Source of the DNA: Macrotis lagotis
Lineage: Eukaryota > Chordata > Mammalia > Peramelemorphia > Peramelidae
Assembly (NCBI RefSeq): GCF_037893015.1
Contig: NC_133658.1
Coordinates: 886,490,977-886,554,976 of the forward strand
DNA length: 64,000 bases
Direction of reading: 5' to 3'
Both the position numbers and the translations under genes were made by a program. Every line of letters starts with the position of its first letter. Positions within the stretch are counted from its first letter, which is position 1. Positions 1 to 11,700 of this stretch are shown one piece after another. The notes beneath the pieces were generated by a model. The model saw only the letters and a list, made by a program, of their open reading frames with translations, had not been told where the DNA came from and did not search any database.

Positions 1-147
1 AGGCCTGTAGCTTTTCACTGGAAAATAAATTCTACTTTAAGCTGAGATCTTTGAAGTACTTTTAAAGTTAACAAGACAATCCCATCTGTACATTCTGTGA
101 TCTGCCTCTGGGGAATCTCAGTGCAAGCTGATAGTTGCTGATATTCT

Positions 148-305
148 TTTTTTTTTTTTAAAGGTTTTTGCCAGGCAAATGGGGTTAAGTGGCTTGACCA
201 AGGCCACACAGCTAGGTCATTATTAAGTGTCTGAGGCTGGATTTGAACTCAGGTACTCCTGACTCCAGGGCCAGTTCTCTGTCCACTGTACCACCTAGCT
301 GCCCT
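148..305 (-). mobile_element. Marsupial CORE-SINE (WSINE1/SINE1_MD-like)
   Basis: Plus strand shows the T tail, then GGGGTTAAGTGGCTTG and CCACCTAGCTGCCC. It is flanked by the 15-bp target duplication AGTTGCTGATATTCT at 133-147 and 306-320. In PER3 sequence. Confidence 0.92.
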
Positions 306-879
306 AGTTGCTGATATTCTACTGCTGGAGTCTGCATTAGATATTATCCCCAGATGTAGGCTGTCCCCTAATATTAAGTCATTTTGAAATGGGGGGGGGA
401 TATGGGTGTGTCACATAAACACTTGGGTGTAAATATGCAAGTAGATATTGTACTGTTTTTTAAGCCAAAAATGGGGGAGGCAAAGGGGGGAGAAGGCTGG
501 ATATGGGAGGGGGTTGTAGGGCTATTATTGAGCTCCTGAACTCCAACAATATTTCACCCCAAAACTGTTTGGTCATAAAGATTGATGTCCTGATGAATTT
601 AATCCTTATTAACTTAAACTCCTTGGGGGTAAACACTGGTTTGTTTCAGTATCCTTCAAACCCAACACAAATACAGGCACAATGAAAGCCCTTAATAAAT
701 GCTAGACAAATGAATCAGTTATACTGGAACTCCCAAGAAGCACAATTCCTCATTGTGAATAATTGGCATCATTCACATGTAGGAGCTGAACAACTAAATG
801 ACTTCCAGCATGCCCCGACCCACAGGGAGGGCTATGCCACCAGGTTCATTATACACCTGTGATACAGGTACCACCCACC

Positions 880-1026
880 CACACCGCACCACACACACAG
901 ACACATATACACATACACAATATATACAGACACACACATATAGACACAGAAACAATGACATAGGCACATGCACAGACACACAGAGGCACACCGAGACAGA
1001 CACACACACCCAAACACAGACAGAGA

Positions 1027-1069
<43 letters not shown>

Positions 1070-1177
1070 CCCAGATACACACCCACCCAGACAGACACAC
1101 CTACCCAGACAGACACACAGACACAAAGACACAGACAGGCACACAGCACAGACACCCCCCCCCCCGCCCCCCCGCAA
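880..1177. repeat. Degenerate CA/ACAG minisatellite ending in poly-C
   Basis: About 290 bp of CACACA, ACAGACAC and CCCAGA repeats, then a C run. It begins only about 40 bp 3' of the GC donor of the PER3 exon at 1218. Open frames on both strands are repeat artefacts. Confidence 0.93.
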
Positions 1178-1217
1178 TGAGCTGTTGTCTCCACAAGGGA
1201 ACACAGCAGTGACTTGC

Positions 1218-1360
1218 CTTCATAGCCAGAATGAATCTTCTCCATCAGGGCAAGGCAGTAGGGCTCGGACTCAGTGTCAACAGAACAGGAGACATTGATG
1301 GCATAGGGGGTGACCCGGAATGGATGATAATGGGCCTCCTGAGCTCGATCTTTATCAACT
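1218..1360 (-). CDS. PER3: PER3 coding exon 6, followed by a GC donor
   Basis: 143 nt with acceptor AAATTTCTTCAG. It encodes [20 protein letters not shown] and ends EKIHSGYE plus one base. The donor reads GAAG|GCAAGTCA, a GC-type 5' splice site with otherwise optimal consensus. In PER family members the next residue is Ala (HSGYEAPRIP), which fits G plus CN from the next, unseen exon. Confidence 0.9.
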
Positions 1361-4300
1361 CTGAAGAAATTTGACATAATTAACTAATTGATTAAATCAA
1401 AGCTGATGCTGTTTAGAATATGGATGGGCAAAATATTCCAACTTCTGGGGCAGTTAAGTGGTGCAGTAAATAGAGCACTGACTCTGGGATCAGGAGGACC
1501 AGAGTTGAAATGCAGTCTCATCTAGCTGTAGGCTAGATGGGGCAAGGATGGGCTAGTCACTTACCCCATTGCTTTGCAAAAGCCCCCCAAAAATCCCAAC
1601 TTCTCTAGACAGGAAAGGCATAGTTGTGCTTATGAAAGTCATCTTATCACCATGCCCAAATGTCATTTCCTCCCTGATATCACAGAATCACAGATGTGGG
1701 TCACAAAAGACCTTGGAGGTTAAGTCCAACCCCTCACTCAACAGATGAAGAAACTGAGGCAGATGGTGGGAAGGCACTTGGAAGTGACTAAGGCTGACAC
1801 GGAGCCCATGGGCCGGGGCCTCCTGGCTCTACCACCTGCCACTCTGATGGCCCAGTGCATGAAACCATCTCTATTGTTGCTGCCATAATGGCACCGGCTG
1901 CCTCACTTTGCTTCTCTGTCTCCTTAGCATTCAAACAGTCGGCTCACTTCTGGGGCTGCAGCTAAGAACCTGCATCAGCTGACTTTCAGGATTCCACCCA
2001 CTAGGTACTTTACCTTCACAAGCATTTAGTACACCAAAAACTGGCTCCTTAAAAGGGGTATTTTCTTTTCCTGCTCCCTAAGTGCTTGCTTTTCTGCAAG
2101 ACCAAGATCTCCTAGTCTTTTGTATTTGATTCTGCTCCCCTAGGGGGTGGGAGGGGTCCACGAGAGCTGCTACACTTACCTGATCCTACAGAAAAAGGGC
2201 TTCACTTGAGAATATTCGTACTGGGAAGCTGCCAGAAGCAAACACAAACAGATTGCAAATGACCATCTTAAACAGGAATGTTATAAAGTTCTATCTTTCC
2301 CTTATCCCATCAAGCCTACAGCCTTTCTCTCATACTGACAGTCAAGAAAACAAACTGACTTTCAGAGAATTGTACCCATCCTTTATCCAGATAGGTAGGT
2401 ATGTACGTGTGTCATATGGCTATGTATGACACATGATACACACATACACTCTATTCCCCTATTTTGAGGTCTAATCATCTCTTAGAAGAGCTTTCACAGA
2501 GCAGCAACAACTCTGCTTAATTAAACAATAGAGGTTTCACATAGCAGCTTGTTACATGAATGATAAATTAGACCTATTAAAAAGATGCTGGAAATACACT
2601 GAATACTAAGAATTCTAAGATATTGGAACAGTGTCTGCAGTTCTAATTATTGCATTTCAAGCAAAAGGGAGATTTGGCAGAATCTAGAGAAAGGGAAACC
2701 AAATAATCAAGGAAACAGAGGATTCTGAATAAAGAGGCAAAAAAGTTAGGGCTCTAGTTTGGAAAGGGGGAAGAGAGGATGAGATCCAAACTTTATGCTG
2801 TTAATGACCATTTTTAGATTTACTCAACAGATCTCAGAACTCCAGAATTTATAGCCATTCCTTAAAAATAGAATGAGACATTGGAAGGATAACAAAAGGA
2901 AGAATGATTTTTACAAAATAGTAGTTAAGAGAAAGAGCTTTCTATTTCCATACCCTAGTCAAGCAGTCTGGACAAAGAGAAGATAAAGGGGTTTCGAGAA
3001 GGTCTTTGATCACTGATCCATAAAAAGTTATTCAAGAAAAACCAAGAACATCTGTGATACAGTCTCAAACTTTTTTGAGACAATGTTACAAAGAACACAA
3101 ATATCATATGTATATATCACTAAATGTACCACTGGTCTGACCTAATGTCTAAGTCATATTAAATTTCAAATTTTATAAAGTTCACATTTATTTATAGAAA
3201 CATAGATATGTTTATTTTCTATAGTCAAGATCAGGAGATTTGAAACTGGTACTCCACACCATTATAGAAATATCATTAAAAACGAACAAGAATACTCCAT
3301 TATGATACAGATTTACAAAAAATAGTCCCAGAATCACTACATGTGATATAACATGGAATAGAAAATTCATCCCATTTCCAGAATTATAAAGGTGCTTCAC
3401 TGTTTAGGCTGCTTTAAAGAATCACAGAAGGAAGCCCAGAGATCATCTAGCCCAGAAGCTTCATTTTGCAGATCTGGAGAGTGAGTATAGGTAGTTCCAA
3501 GAACACACATATCAGAAGCAAAGGAGCTATGCTTTGAAAGGTTAAGTGTGACTCAGATTGGGCTTTCAAATTTAAACCTTTAATATAGTCATACTATATA
3601 TCCTAGGGGTTGATTTTTTTTATAAAATAATTTTATAAAATCATAAAAATGATTAAAGAACATGGACTTGTTCCCTGAATCCCCAAACATTCAAATTTTC
3701 AGTTATTCCTTCAAATCTGAATAAAGGAGTGGAATTCCAATGAAAGAAGAATGACTTTACATGGAGGCTGGTGGTAAATACAAGGACTTCATTTCATCAA
3801 TACACTGTTTAAGCAAGAAGAAACCATGAAACAAGGTCAAAGTCTAGAAATGATACAAAGGAAAGGAAGTCAGCTACATGAATATACTAAGGGAAGTACA
3901 CAAAAATACCCCAAAGCCATGACTCAAATAGTACAATGTAAGATATAGACTTTAAGCCCATCAGAGCTTTGAGGATTAAGTTCTAAGAGGGAAAAGGGTA
4001 ATAAATGGTAAATAAGAGAAAATCAGAAAAACTGGGGCAGATCATTGAAGAAGAAATGTAGAAGAGAAACAGATTTGGGGAAGAATTTGTAAACTATGGA
4101 GGCACATATACAGTCATTGTCCTCAAGAAAGTTTTATAATCAACTGTGAAAGGACACCAGAAAATTAAGAATGCACAAAAAGAGTGGAAGAATAATGAGG
4201 TTTAAAAGGAACATTTTAGAGTAATGGAAGTAGCTAAAAAAGAAAAGGACAACTTTCAAACAATTGCGTAATAGTAAACAAAGGATTGGTTGCAAATGTC

Positions 4301-7300
4301 TAGGATAGGAAGAATAAGTGTATAATTTATTCTTCACAGGCTAAAAGGAAGGCCACAGTAACCCTTTACAAAGACAACATTAAACAAAATACCTTGAGGG
4401 GCAGTTAGGTGGCGCAGTGGATTAGAGCACCGGCCCTGGAGTCAGGAGGACCTGAAATCAAATCCGGCCTCAGACACTTGATAATTCCCTAGCTGTGTGA
4501 CCCTGGGCAAATCACTTAACCCCAGTGCCTCGCAAAAAAACAAAAAACAAACAAACAAAAAAACAAAATACCTTGAAATGACACAAAAGAATTAAGCAAC
4601 TATTAATATAAAGACATGAAAAAAGACCAAAAGAAAATTTCTAATTAGAGATTTTTAAAACAAGAAAATGGATGTGAGCTTAAAAAAACACCCAGATAGC
4701 CCTTAGAAGTTTAGGGACAAGAAAGAGGAAAAAGATTTCATGTTCAATAAGAATTCATGTGGATTTAAAATCTATTTGAATAAAATTACTGGAGAAAAAA
4801 AAAAGCAAATATTTCAAATGTGCTAACAGGAGAGTCAAAATTTGTTAGTTATATTAATAATGTATATGCAGTTATAAGCTGACATTTGAGTGCATAAGTA
4901 CGTGTACACACACACACATATGTATGCAAAGTAGAATTAATCCAACAACAATTGGAACAAATTTACTGCCACATTTTTACCACATTTAAAAAATCAAATA
5001 TTTAAAATACTCGCTCATTCCAGTACCCCAGTTTTTTCAAACTTGGTTACTGCTACTCTTACTGTGCTCTACATTAGACAAATGAATTTTTTTTCCATTA
5101 ATTAAGGGCCTGCTCTCGTCACCTGTTTGGGTGTTGACATTCCAGAATGGAAGATGGGCCTGGGCCGTGTGTGCATAGAACACCCGCACATCCTGAGGGG
5201 CGAGCAGTTCAACAAATGAGGAGGATGCCAGGGAATTCTTCTTACAGTTCAGGATAAGAGCAGCTTGCTCTGAAACATGTATCAACTTTCCCGACAGAAA
5301 CGAAAAAACTGCCACAAAGGTATCCTATCAAAGACATTTTAAAAGTACAAGTATTTAACCTTTACAAACAAAAGACATCTTAGGATAATTTTCTTTCACA
5401 ATCAGATTTAAAAAAGTCTCAACAGCACTGTACCATTTGGATTGCCTGACATCTCCATCCCCATGGCCAAACTGTCTCTTTTTATGTGGAACTATGACTT
5501 TATTGGTGTGGAGTCTTGAGATTTAGAAGCTAGTGCACCTACATGCTGCTCCCTGGAGAGCTCCTTTGACTACTGAAAGACTCAGTAACTTTCCTATGGT
5601 CATGCTTTTTGTGTCAGAGGGAGGAAATGGCCCTCTACCTACCAAGTAACAATGCCACCAAACAACATTATCTGTGTTTCAAATTAATCTGCCCCATCCA
5701 TGAACAGTTCCCTCCATGTGCTGGGCCATTTAATTGTCCCTGATGAGACCTCCATCTGGGCATCTCCAAACTGCTGCTCTCCAATTTGGAATTACGCCCA
5801 AAAGTCAATAAAAATGTGCATCCTCTTTGATCCAGCAACAATATTACTGGGTCTGTATCCTGAAGAGCTCATGAAAAAGGGTAAAAAAATCCCACATGTA
5901 CAAAAATATTCATAGCAGCTCTGTTTGTGGTGGTAAAAAATTGGAAATTGAGAGAATGTCCAGCAATTGGGGAATGGCTGAACAAACTGTGGTATATGTA
6001 GGTTATGGAACACTATTGTTCTATTAGAAACCAGGAGTGGTGGGAATTCAGGAAAGTCTGGAAGGATTTGCATGAACTGATGCTGAGCAAGATAAGCAGA
6101 ACCAGTAGAACATTGCATACCCTAACAGTAACATGGGGGTGGGGCGATGATTAACCTTGATGGACTTGCTCATTCCATCAGTGCAACAACCAGGGACAAT
6201 TTTGGGGGGGATCTGTGTTGGAGAATACCATCTGTATCCAGAGAAAGAACTGTGGAGTTTAAATAAAGACCAAAGACTATTACCTTCAATTTTTAAAATC
6301 TTATGTATTATGTATTACATAATTTTACTATCTCTAATATTTTCTTTCTTCCTTAAGGACATGTTTTTCCTCTCAACACATTCAATTTTGATCTATGCAT
6401 ATCATGGAAACAAATGTAAAGACTATCAGATTGCCTTCTGTTGGAGGAAAGGGAGAGAGGGAAAAATTGTAAAATTCAAAACCTTGCAAAAAAATGATTG
6501 ATAGAAACTACTATTGTATATAATTGGAAAGCAAATAAAATATTTATATTTTAAAAAATACACTGTTGCTCTTTCTCTCCTCACAATCTGGACAAGATTT
6601 CCATCTTTCACCATTATATTCTACAGATGCTTACATATGCTTGCCTCTCCAGCCACTATTTCCATAACATCCTGTTTAAAAATCTTTTATTGGGTACCCA
6701 ATAAATATTTGTCAAAGGACCTCTGCTACAATTAAGTGGGAAGCTAAATCCTTTGCCTTTATTTCAAGCTGAAAATGGTTTATAATTTCAAAGAACCATG
6801 GCAATGTTCATTGATTTCCAGAATGTCAATGCACAAGGTAAAGGGAGGCTCAAGTTTTTGTTTATGTGAAGTGATTCTCTATAGAGAAAAACAATCTTCC
6901 TTTGTTGACTTTGAGGACACAGAAATAGGTAGAAACTCACTTGTTCAAAAAACCTGGATGTGAAATGAAGATAAGAGTTGCCTTGTTGATAGGATTTTTT
7001 TTCTCCATTTTACCTTAGGATGGTCTTGGGCATAAATGCCATGGACACATGAACTACACTGTAACCAAAACAAATTGCCCACTGCAAGATCATCTGAGCA
7101 TTTGGGCTCTGAGGCAATGGAAGAGAATGCCCATATGTGGACTTTGTCCCATTATCTTTGGTGACAATTTTTAAAACATGAAGTTTATTCTACTGTAAAA
7201 ACCTACTTGTAGAACAAGTCCTGGGACTGTTGTAGAGAGGGATGTGACAAATTCTAGACCACTTACTGTGTTCTTAGATGTGTGTTCTGAAGCAATGGTA

Positions 7301-8964
7301 GCTAGTTCTTCAAGGCTGTATGTAGTTACATCTGCTTGGTGCGCCCCATTTGGTCTAAGAATCTGGAAAAATTCACTGTTGGCTGAGAACGACAGAAAAA
7401 GGTAAGTTGCATGATGACAGTGTTAAGAGTTTTTTTTTTGTTGTTGTTTTTTAGGTTTTTTCAAGGCAATGGGGTTAAGTGGCTTGCCCAAGGCCACACA
7501 GCTAGGTCATTATTAAGTGTCTGAGGCCGGATTTGAACTCGGGTACTCCTGACTCCAGGGCCAGTGCTCTATCCACTGTGCCACCTAGTTGCCCCGTGTT
7601 AAAGAGTTTTTACAACAATACTTTGAGCTGTATTTTCTTTTACAAGAAATTAATATCTTGTAGTCATAATGAGATTGTCACCCTATCACATAATAAATTT
7701 GATTTATAGTTACTTATGTATTAAAAAGTCTATAAACCCAGTGATATTATGTTAAAGTAAAAGTACAAACTGAAACTTTGAGTGTTTCTTCAATGGAAAG
7801 ATTTCTTCATAAAAAAATTTTCTAGATCATTCAGAGAAGATTCCACAAACATATTTAGGGAGTAAATCACCCCTTCTCTCCTCAAAGAAATAAAGAAAGA
7901 AAAAAAGGCTAAAAGAGAAATCTATTATTTTTACTGCTGGAATTAGATGGTTATAGAATCTGTAAAGATACAAAAGTTATAGGTGTAGAGGGTACCTTAA
8001 GAACACATTTTGAGAAAAAGAATAGGAAAGAAAATAAATAAGTGGTTCTGGCAGTTTATTTTTCATATAAGTACTAAATTAACTAAAGTTCTATTTACAA
8101 ACAAATCAAATTTAAATTGTAAATTAAAAATTAGTATTTCTAAAAAAAAAAAAGAATCACAAAAAACCCTCATCTTTTGTCAGACAAAATCCTGGTCGTA
8201 CCCATCCGATGTACTTAATGAACTCAATGCATTTGGTTCATTCTGTATGTTCTGAAGCCATGGCAACCACGCTAGTGGAGCCGGGGCTTACAATGAGCTG
8301 GACTAACTATTCCCTTTTATCTTGAGTCAGCACTACCTTGGACGCTATGCACGCAGCGAAGGGCATAGTTGAGGGCATCAAGAATACTTGGTTTATTATT
8401 TCTCTCGGAGGGGAAATACTTTTTCATTTCTCGGACCACCATGGCAAGTTCCTCAGAAGTCTTGTTTCGATCCTGCTGCTCACTGAAAGATAATAAAAGG
8501 TAAAGCTCCATCTTTACAAGATGCTTCTCTCCCTCATAGTTGAACTGATGCTTCATCCCTGCTACAAAGCGGACTTGTCTTGTGCTCTCCCTTTCCTCCT
8601 AGCTTCCACTATTTTGCTGCTGAGCATAGGCCTCCATTTCCTACTATTGAGTTTTCATATCCACACCTTCATTTTTCAGCTTAATTTTCCCAGCTCTTCA
8701 CATCCCATGAGACCCTATCAATCCCAGATTTTTCTTCTTTAATGATAAAAATTTAGTCTCTTTTGTTCTTTCGTCTTGGATGAATGAAAATGGATCAAAA
8801 TAAAAGCCAACTCACCTGTGGTTGTCACCAGTTTTGTCTTGCTGTCTGAAGTCTTGTTTCCAAATCTCATCAGATTCTTTATCAAGGGAATCTGTCCCAC
8901 TGGACTCTGGTCCAGTAAATTCATTTCCACTGGAGTCATTGCCATCGGACTTACTGCTCTGCAT
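1218..8964 (-). CDS. PER3: Period circadian regulator 3, 5' part of coding region (partial, six exons)
   Basis: PER proteins bind cryptochromes and repress CLOCK-BMAL1 transcription in the nucleus; PER3 is the weaker, modulatory paralogue. The six exons join in phase to 268 codons plus 1 nt: 8964-8816, 8482-8337, 7382-7267, 5324-5123, 2228-2180 and 1360-1218. In order they encode an acidic Ser-rich N-terminus (aa 1-49), a helix-rich segment with [17 protein letters not shown] and [13 protein letters not shown] (about aa 57-97), PAS-A with FSFLSGK and [15 protein letters not shown] (about aa 141-198), and the linker to PAS-B ending [30 protein letters not shown] and KPFFCRIR point to PER3 rather than PER1 or PER2. 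PAS-B and everything after it lie beyond the left edge. Neighbouring VAMP3 and CAMTA1 in this order support the call. Confidence 0.95.
1446..1598 (+). mobile_element. Diverged marsupial CORE-SINE
   Basis: Starts GGGGCAGTTAAGTGGTGCAG and ends CCCCATTGCTTTGCAAAA; the middle is rearranged. Lies in the PER3 intron beside exon 1218-1360. Confidence 0.75.
1681..1850 (-). repeat. MIR/CORE-SINE remnant
   Basis: CACAGAATCACAGATGTGGG, then CAGATGAAGAAACTGAGGCA, the reverse complement of the MIR-type tail and core. Confidence 0.55.
2180..2228 (-). CDS. PER3: PER3 coding exon 5 (49 nt)
   Basis: A short exon with acceptor TTCTGGCAG and donor ATCAG|GTAAGT. It completes Ala, reads [15 protein letters not shown], and leaves AG for the next Arg codon. 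It joins the flanking exons exactly in phase. Confidence 0.93.
4396..4562 (+). mobile_element. Marsupial CORE-SINE
   Basis: GGGGCAGTTAGGTGGCGCAG to CAGTGCCTCGCAAAAAAAC with an A-rich tail. Target duplication AACAAAATACCTTGA on both sides. Confidence 0.93.
5123..5324 (-). CDS. PER3: PER3 coding exon 4 (PAS-A core)
   Basis: 202 nt with acceptor TTTGATAG and donor CAAACAG|GTGACG. It opens [20 protein letters not shown] and ends [10 protein letters not shown]. This is the PAS-A core used for PER homo- and heterodimerisation. Confidence 0.95.
5765..6556 (+). mobile_element. L1 LINE 3' end (marsupial type)
   Basis: Contains the L1 3' region signature: CCAGCAACAATATTACTGGG, ATTGGGGAATGGCTGAACAA, and GAACTGATGCTGAGCAAG. 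It ends in an A-rich tail near 6556. No open reading frame survives. Lies in a PER3 intron. Confidence 0.75.
7267..7382 (-). CDS. PER3: PER3 coding exon 3
   Basis: 116 nt with acceptor CGTTCTCAG and donor ACA|GTAAGT. It completes Ala from G|CC and then reads [18 protein letters not shown] and [18 protein letters not shown], closely matching the human PER3 segment I know. It leaves in phase 0. Confidence 0.95.
7437..7594 (-). mobile_element. Marsupial CORE-SINE
   Basis: T tail then GCAATGGGGTTAAGTGGCTT to CCACCTAGTTGCCCC. Flanks read GTGTTAAGAGTTTTT and GTGTTAAAGAGTTTTT, a target duplication with one indel. Only about 40 bp from PER3 exon 7267-7382. Confidence 0.92.
8337..8482 (-). CDS. PER3: PER3 coding exon 2 (N-terminal helical segment)
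   Basis: 146 nt with acceptor TTATCTTTCAG and donor CAAG|GTAGTG. It encodes [17 protein letters not shown] through [13 protein letters not shown], the conserved helical segment before PAS-A in PER proteins. It enters in phase 2 and leaves in phase 1. Confidence 0.95.
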
Positions 8965-8997
8965 TTCTAAGTCTTTACAATGGAAATTCTCTTGCTT
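8816..8997 (-). CDS. PER3: PER3 first coding exon (start codon at 8964-8962)
   Basis: The ATG at 8964-8962 opens 49 codons that end in CACAG followed by the strong donor GTGAGT. The frame has an upstream stop before the putative acceptor (CTTTAG, exon start about 8997), so bases 8997-8965 would be 5' UTR. The peptide begins [20 protein letters not shown]. This SGNE..GPES character resembles the N-terminus of other PER proteins more than the Gly/Arg-rich human PER3 start as I remember it. The split codon AG|T gives Ser at the next junction. The exact acceptor is the least certain part. Confidence 0.85.
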
Positions 8998-9689
8998 CTA
9001 AAGACTGATGGCACCAACTGAACGTGTTCTCTATTTTGGAATTGGCAATGATGATGATCCAGTTCTCATTTTGGTTCAAGCCATCACCCAATACAAAATT
9101 TTCTGTCACAATTGAATGGCAAGATATGACACGAGTAACTAATTGTTGCCATTCACTGGGGAAAATCTTCTGGGGACTTGCTATTTTCCATAATGAAGAA
9201 CTTCAGTGTCTTATTGTTCCACTAAAGTGTAACAACTTCAATCTGAAAAAGAGTAAAAAAAAAAAGTTGGGACATAAAACACGAGTTTAATACCTGAAAC
9301 CAAGATGAAGATGTCAGCGGCTGCTCTCAGAGAGAGCAGGCAGGCAGGATCCTGTGAGCACTTTAAAGGGCAGCCAGTCCAGTCTCTGAGGACACTAATG
9401 CCAAGAGATGCAGCAACTTTCTCCAGGTCATCCAGCTAGTAAAGAGCAGGTCCGGGAGTCAGATTCAGGTGCCTTGACTCCAGAGCAACATTCCTCACAG
9501 TCCCGAGCCCATGCACCAGGATCTGCTCCTACTACAAATGCTGCACCAGAAGACAATCTCCTGCCTTCAAGAATAATTTCACGTGACCAGGTAAAGTATC
9601 TGGGGTCAGCAAAGGCAACAGGAGAAGGCCTACATCATGGACCTGGCAGTGGCCAAGAGGGGCAGATCTGAGGTTAAGGAGTTTGTCAG

Positions 9690-9955
9690 CAGGTCACACT
9701 TACTTGCTGTGTTGGTGTTTCGGTCACGTCTGACTCTATGACCCCATCTGGCCTTTTTGTGACAGAGATATTGGAGTGGTTTGCCATTTCCTTCTGTAAG
9801 TCATTTTACAGATGAAGAAACTGAGGCAAAGAGGGTGAAGTGACTTGCCCAGGTCATACAGCTGAGAAGTGTTTGAGGCTGAATTTGAACTGGGAAAGTC
9901 GAGTCCTCCTGACTCTAGGCCAGGGCTCTCTCCACTGTGCCGCCTAGCTGCCCCA
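9690..9955 (-). mobile_element. MAR1 CORE-SINE
   Basis: Reverse strand of MAR1: GTCTGACTCTATGACCCCAT, GGAGTGGTTTGCCATTTCCT, CAGATGAAGAAACTGAGGCA, ending CCGCCTAGCTGCCCC. Confidence 0.85.
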
Positions 9956-10479
9956 CTCTAGGTGACACCCAGCTGCTATGTGTCAGAGGCAGGATTTGAA
10001 TCCAAATCTAAAGTTGAAGGGGCCCTAGGAGGTCACCAAAACTGGTTTCATCTTATGAATGAAGAAAACAAGCATTTTCAGACTATTGTTAAGAACTTCC
10101 TCTGGATCAGGTATTGTGCTAAATGACAGGGTACAAGTGTGACCAGAGCAACAAGGACACTGAGATTCGTGAAGGTCAAGGTCTCTGCCCAGGTTCCATG
10201 AGTGGCTTTGTCTGCCCTTACTCCAGTCTGCTGTTAGGACCCATCAGGACAGGTTTCCCACAGGATCTGCCCCTCCTGACTCCCCCACCCCTGCTGAGGG
10301 GGCCCTGGTCTTTCGAGGGACCCAGATTTTCAATGTGGACTCATGCCGGGCTTTCCTTTCTCAATTTCCATTTCCAATTAATTGTCAAGTTTTGTTGATT
10401 CCAACTTCATAAGCTCTCTTGCATCCACTGTCCATCAGGTCATAGGTTGATTTTAGAGGGACCTCAGGGGTCATCTGGA

Positions 10480-10705
10480 GGCATTTTGGTGGGTCAGTGG
10501 AGAGAGTGCTTGCCTTCAGGAACACCCTAGATCAAATCTGTCCTCAGACACTCACTAGAGCTGTGACTCTAGGCATGTCTCAACCTCTGTTTGCCTCAAT
10601 TCACTAGAGAAGAGAATGACAAAATACCTGGCTGTCTTTGCCAAGAAGACCCCAGGGACAGCATGGGCACACTCTAGTCTGTGGGGTCACAAAGAGAGAC
10701 CATCT
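10480..10705 (+). mobile_element. Diverged MAR1 CORE-SINE
   Basis: AAATCTGTCCTCAGACACTC, then TTTGCCAAGAAGACCCC and GGGGTCACAAAGAGAG, in MAR1 order. Confidence 0.65.
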
Positions 10706-11013
10706 CCTCCGATACCCTCAGTTTAAAGAGAAAGCACCAACAGTGATTTGAAACCACATCTCCCGGCTCCGCATCCTCGGGGCTCGAGCGTCTCCTCGGC
10801 CACCTTCTCCTCATCTCTCCGACTCCTGGTTATCTTCCAACTCTGCACCTTGAGTGGGACCTGCTCTCTCCTGGTCCTCTGCTCCCCACTCCTCCTTCAG
10901 AAACCACCTCCCAGTTACACCTTCAACAAATGCTCTGGACACAGTTGTGGGTACCATGCCCCTGGGCATGAGACCAGGGGTACTGGGAAACAGGAGCTGC
11001 GTTTTACCATTAT

Positions 11014-11490
11014 TTGTATGCCTGGCACCCAACAGACACTTAATAAAGACTCAATGCCTACCTCCTGGAGGGCAGGAGCCAGACTTTTGCCTTGCTTTAT
11101 AACTTCAAGGCATACAGTAGACATTTCATAAAGGCTCGATGCCTACCTCCTAGAGGGTAAGGACCAAGTTTTTCTTTCTCTCCTCACTGGGCAGGAGGGA
11201 ACCCGGAACCCAGCAGGTGCTTCATAAAGGCTCCAGGCCGCCTCCCGGGGACAGAGACTGGGTTTTTGTCTTTCCTCACTGGGCAGGAGGGAGCCCGGCA
11301 CCCAGGAGGTGCATAATCAATGCTGAAAGCCCGTCTCCCAGGGCAGGGGCTGGGTTACTGGGCAGGAGGGAGCCCGGCACCCAGGAGGTGCATAATCAAT
11401 GCTGAAAGCCCGTCTCCCAGGGCAGGGGCCGGGTTACTGGGCAGGAGGGAGCCCGGCACCCAGCTGGCGCTTAATAAAGGCTCCAGGCCG
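11014..11490 (+). repeat. Tandem array of L2-like LINE tail units, about 79-96 bp each
   Basis: Six head-to-tail units each carry an AATAAAGGCT-like motif (anchors at 11044, 11129, 11225, 11314, 11393 and 11475), a CCTGGCACCCA-like motif and a GGGCAGGAG motif. These resemble the 3' end of L2-type LINEs. The units with anchors at 11314 and 11393 are 79 bp long and differ by about one base, so they duplicated recently. Units become older towards 11014. Confidence 0.75.
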
Positions 11491-11700
11491 CCTCCCGGGG
11501 GACTGCTGCCCTGGAACCCCGGGCAGGGCCGCGGGGCCGGCGGCACCCCGGGGCGCGGGGCTCGCAGGGGTCCCGCGGGGGGGGGGCGCCCGCTTCCTCC
11601 ACCCCAAGTCCAAGGACACCTAGTTTCCCGCCGGCGGGGGGCGGTTCCGTGGCCCCCGCCCCCCGCCCCCCGCGCCCCCCGGAGCCGCCCGCTCACTCAC

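Larger units (their letters stand above)
8998..11700 (-). other. PER3: PER3 intron 1 (predicted)
   Basis: No exon recognised. It holds MIR-like remnants (about 9380-9500 and 9960-10090), a MAR1 on minus (9690-9955), a diverged MAR1 on plus (10480-10705) and the tandem array at 11014-11490. Confidence 0.5.

Noticed and set aside
880-1177. CRISPR-like or satellite array
   Set aside because: The repeat is a degenerate dinucleotide and tetranucleotide tract with no spacers of regular length.
794-1298. Cys/Val-rich or His/Thr-rich frames
   Set aside because: They translate the CA/TG minisatellite. Only the end of one frame (1218-1360) is real, as a PER3 exon.
5700-6501. Open frames on both strands
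   Set aside because: They fall in an L1 3' end, which is non-coding there.
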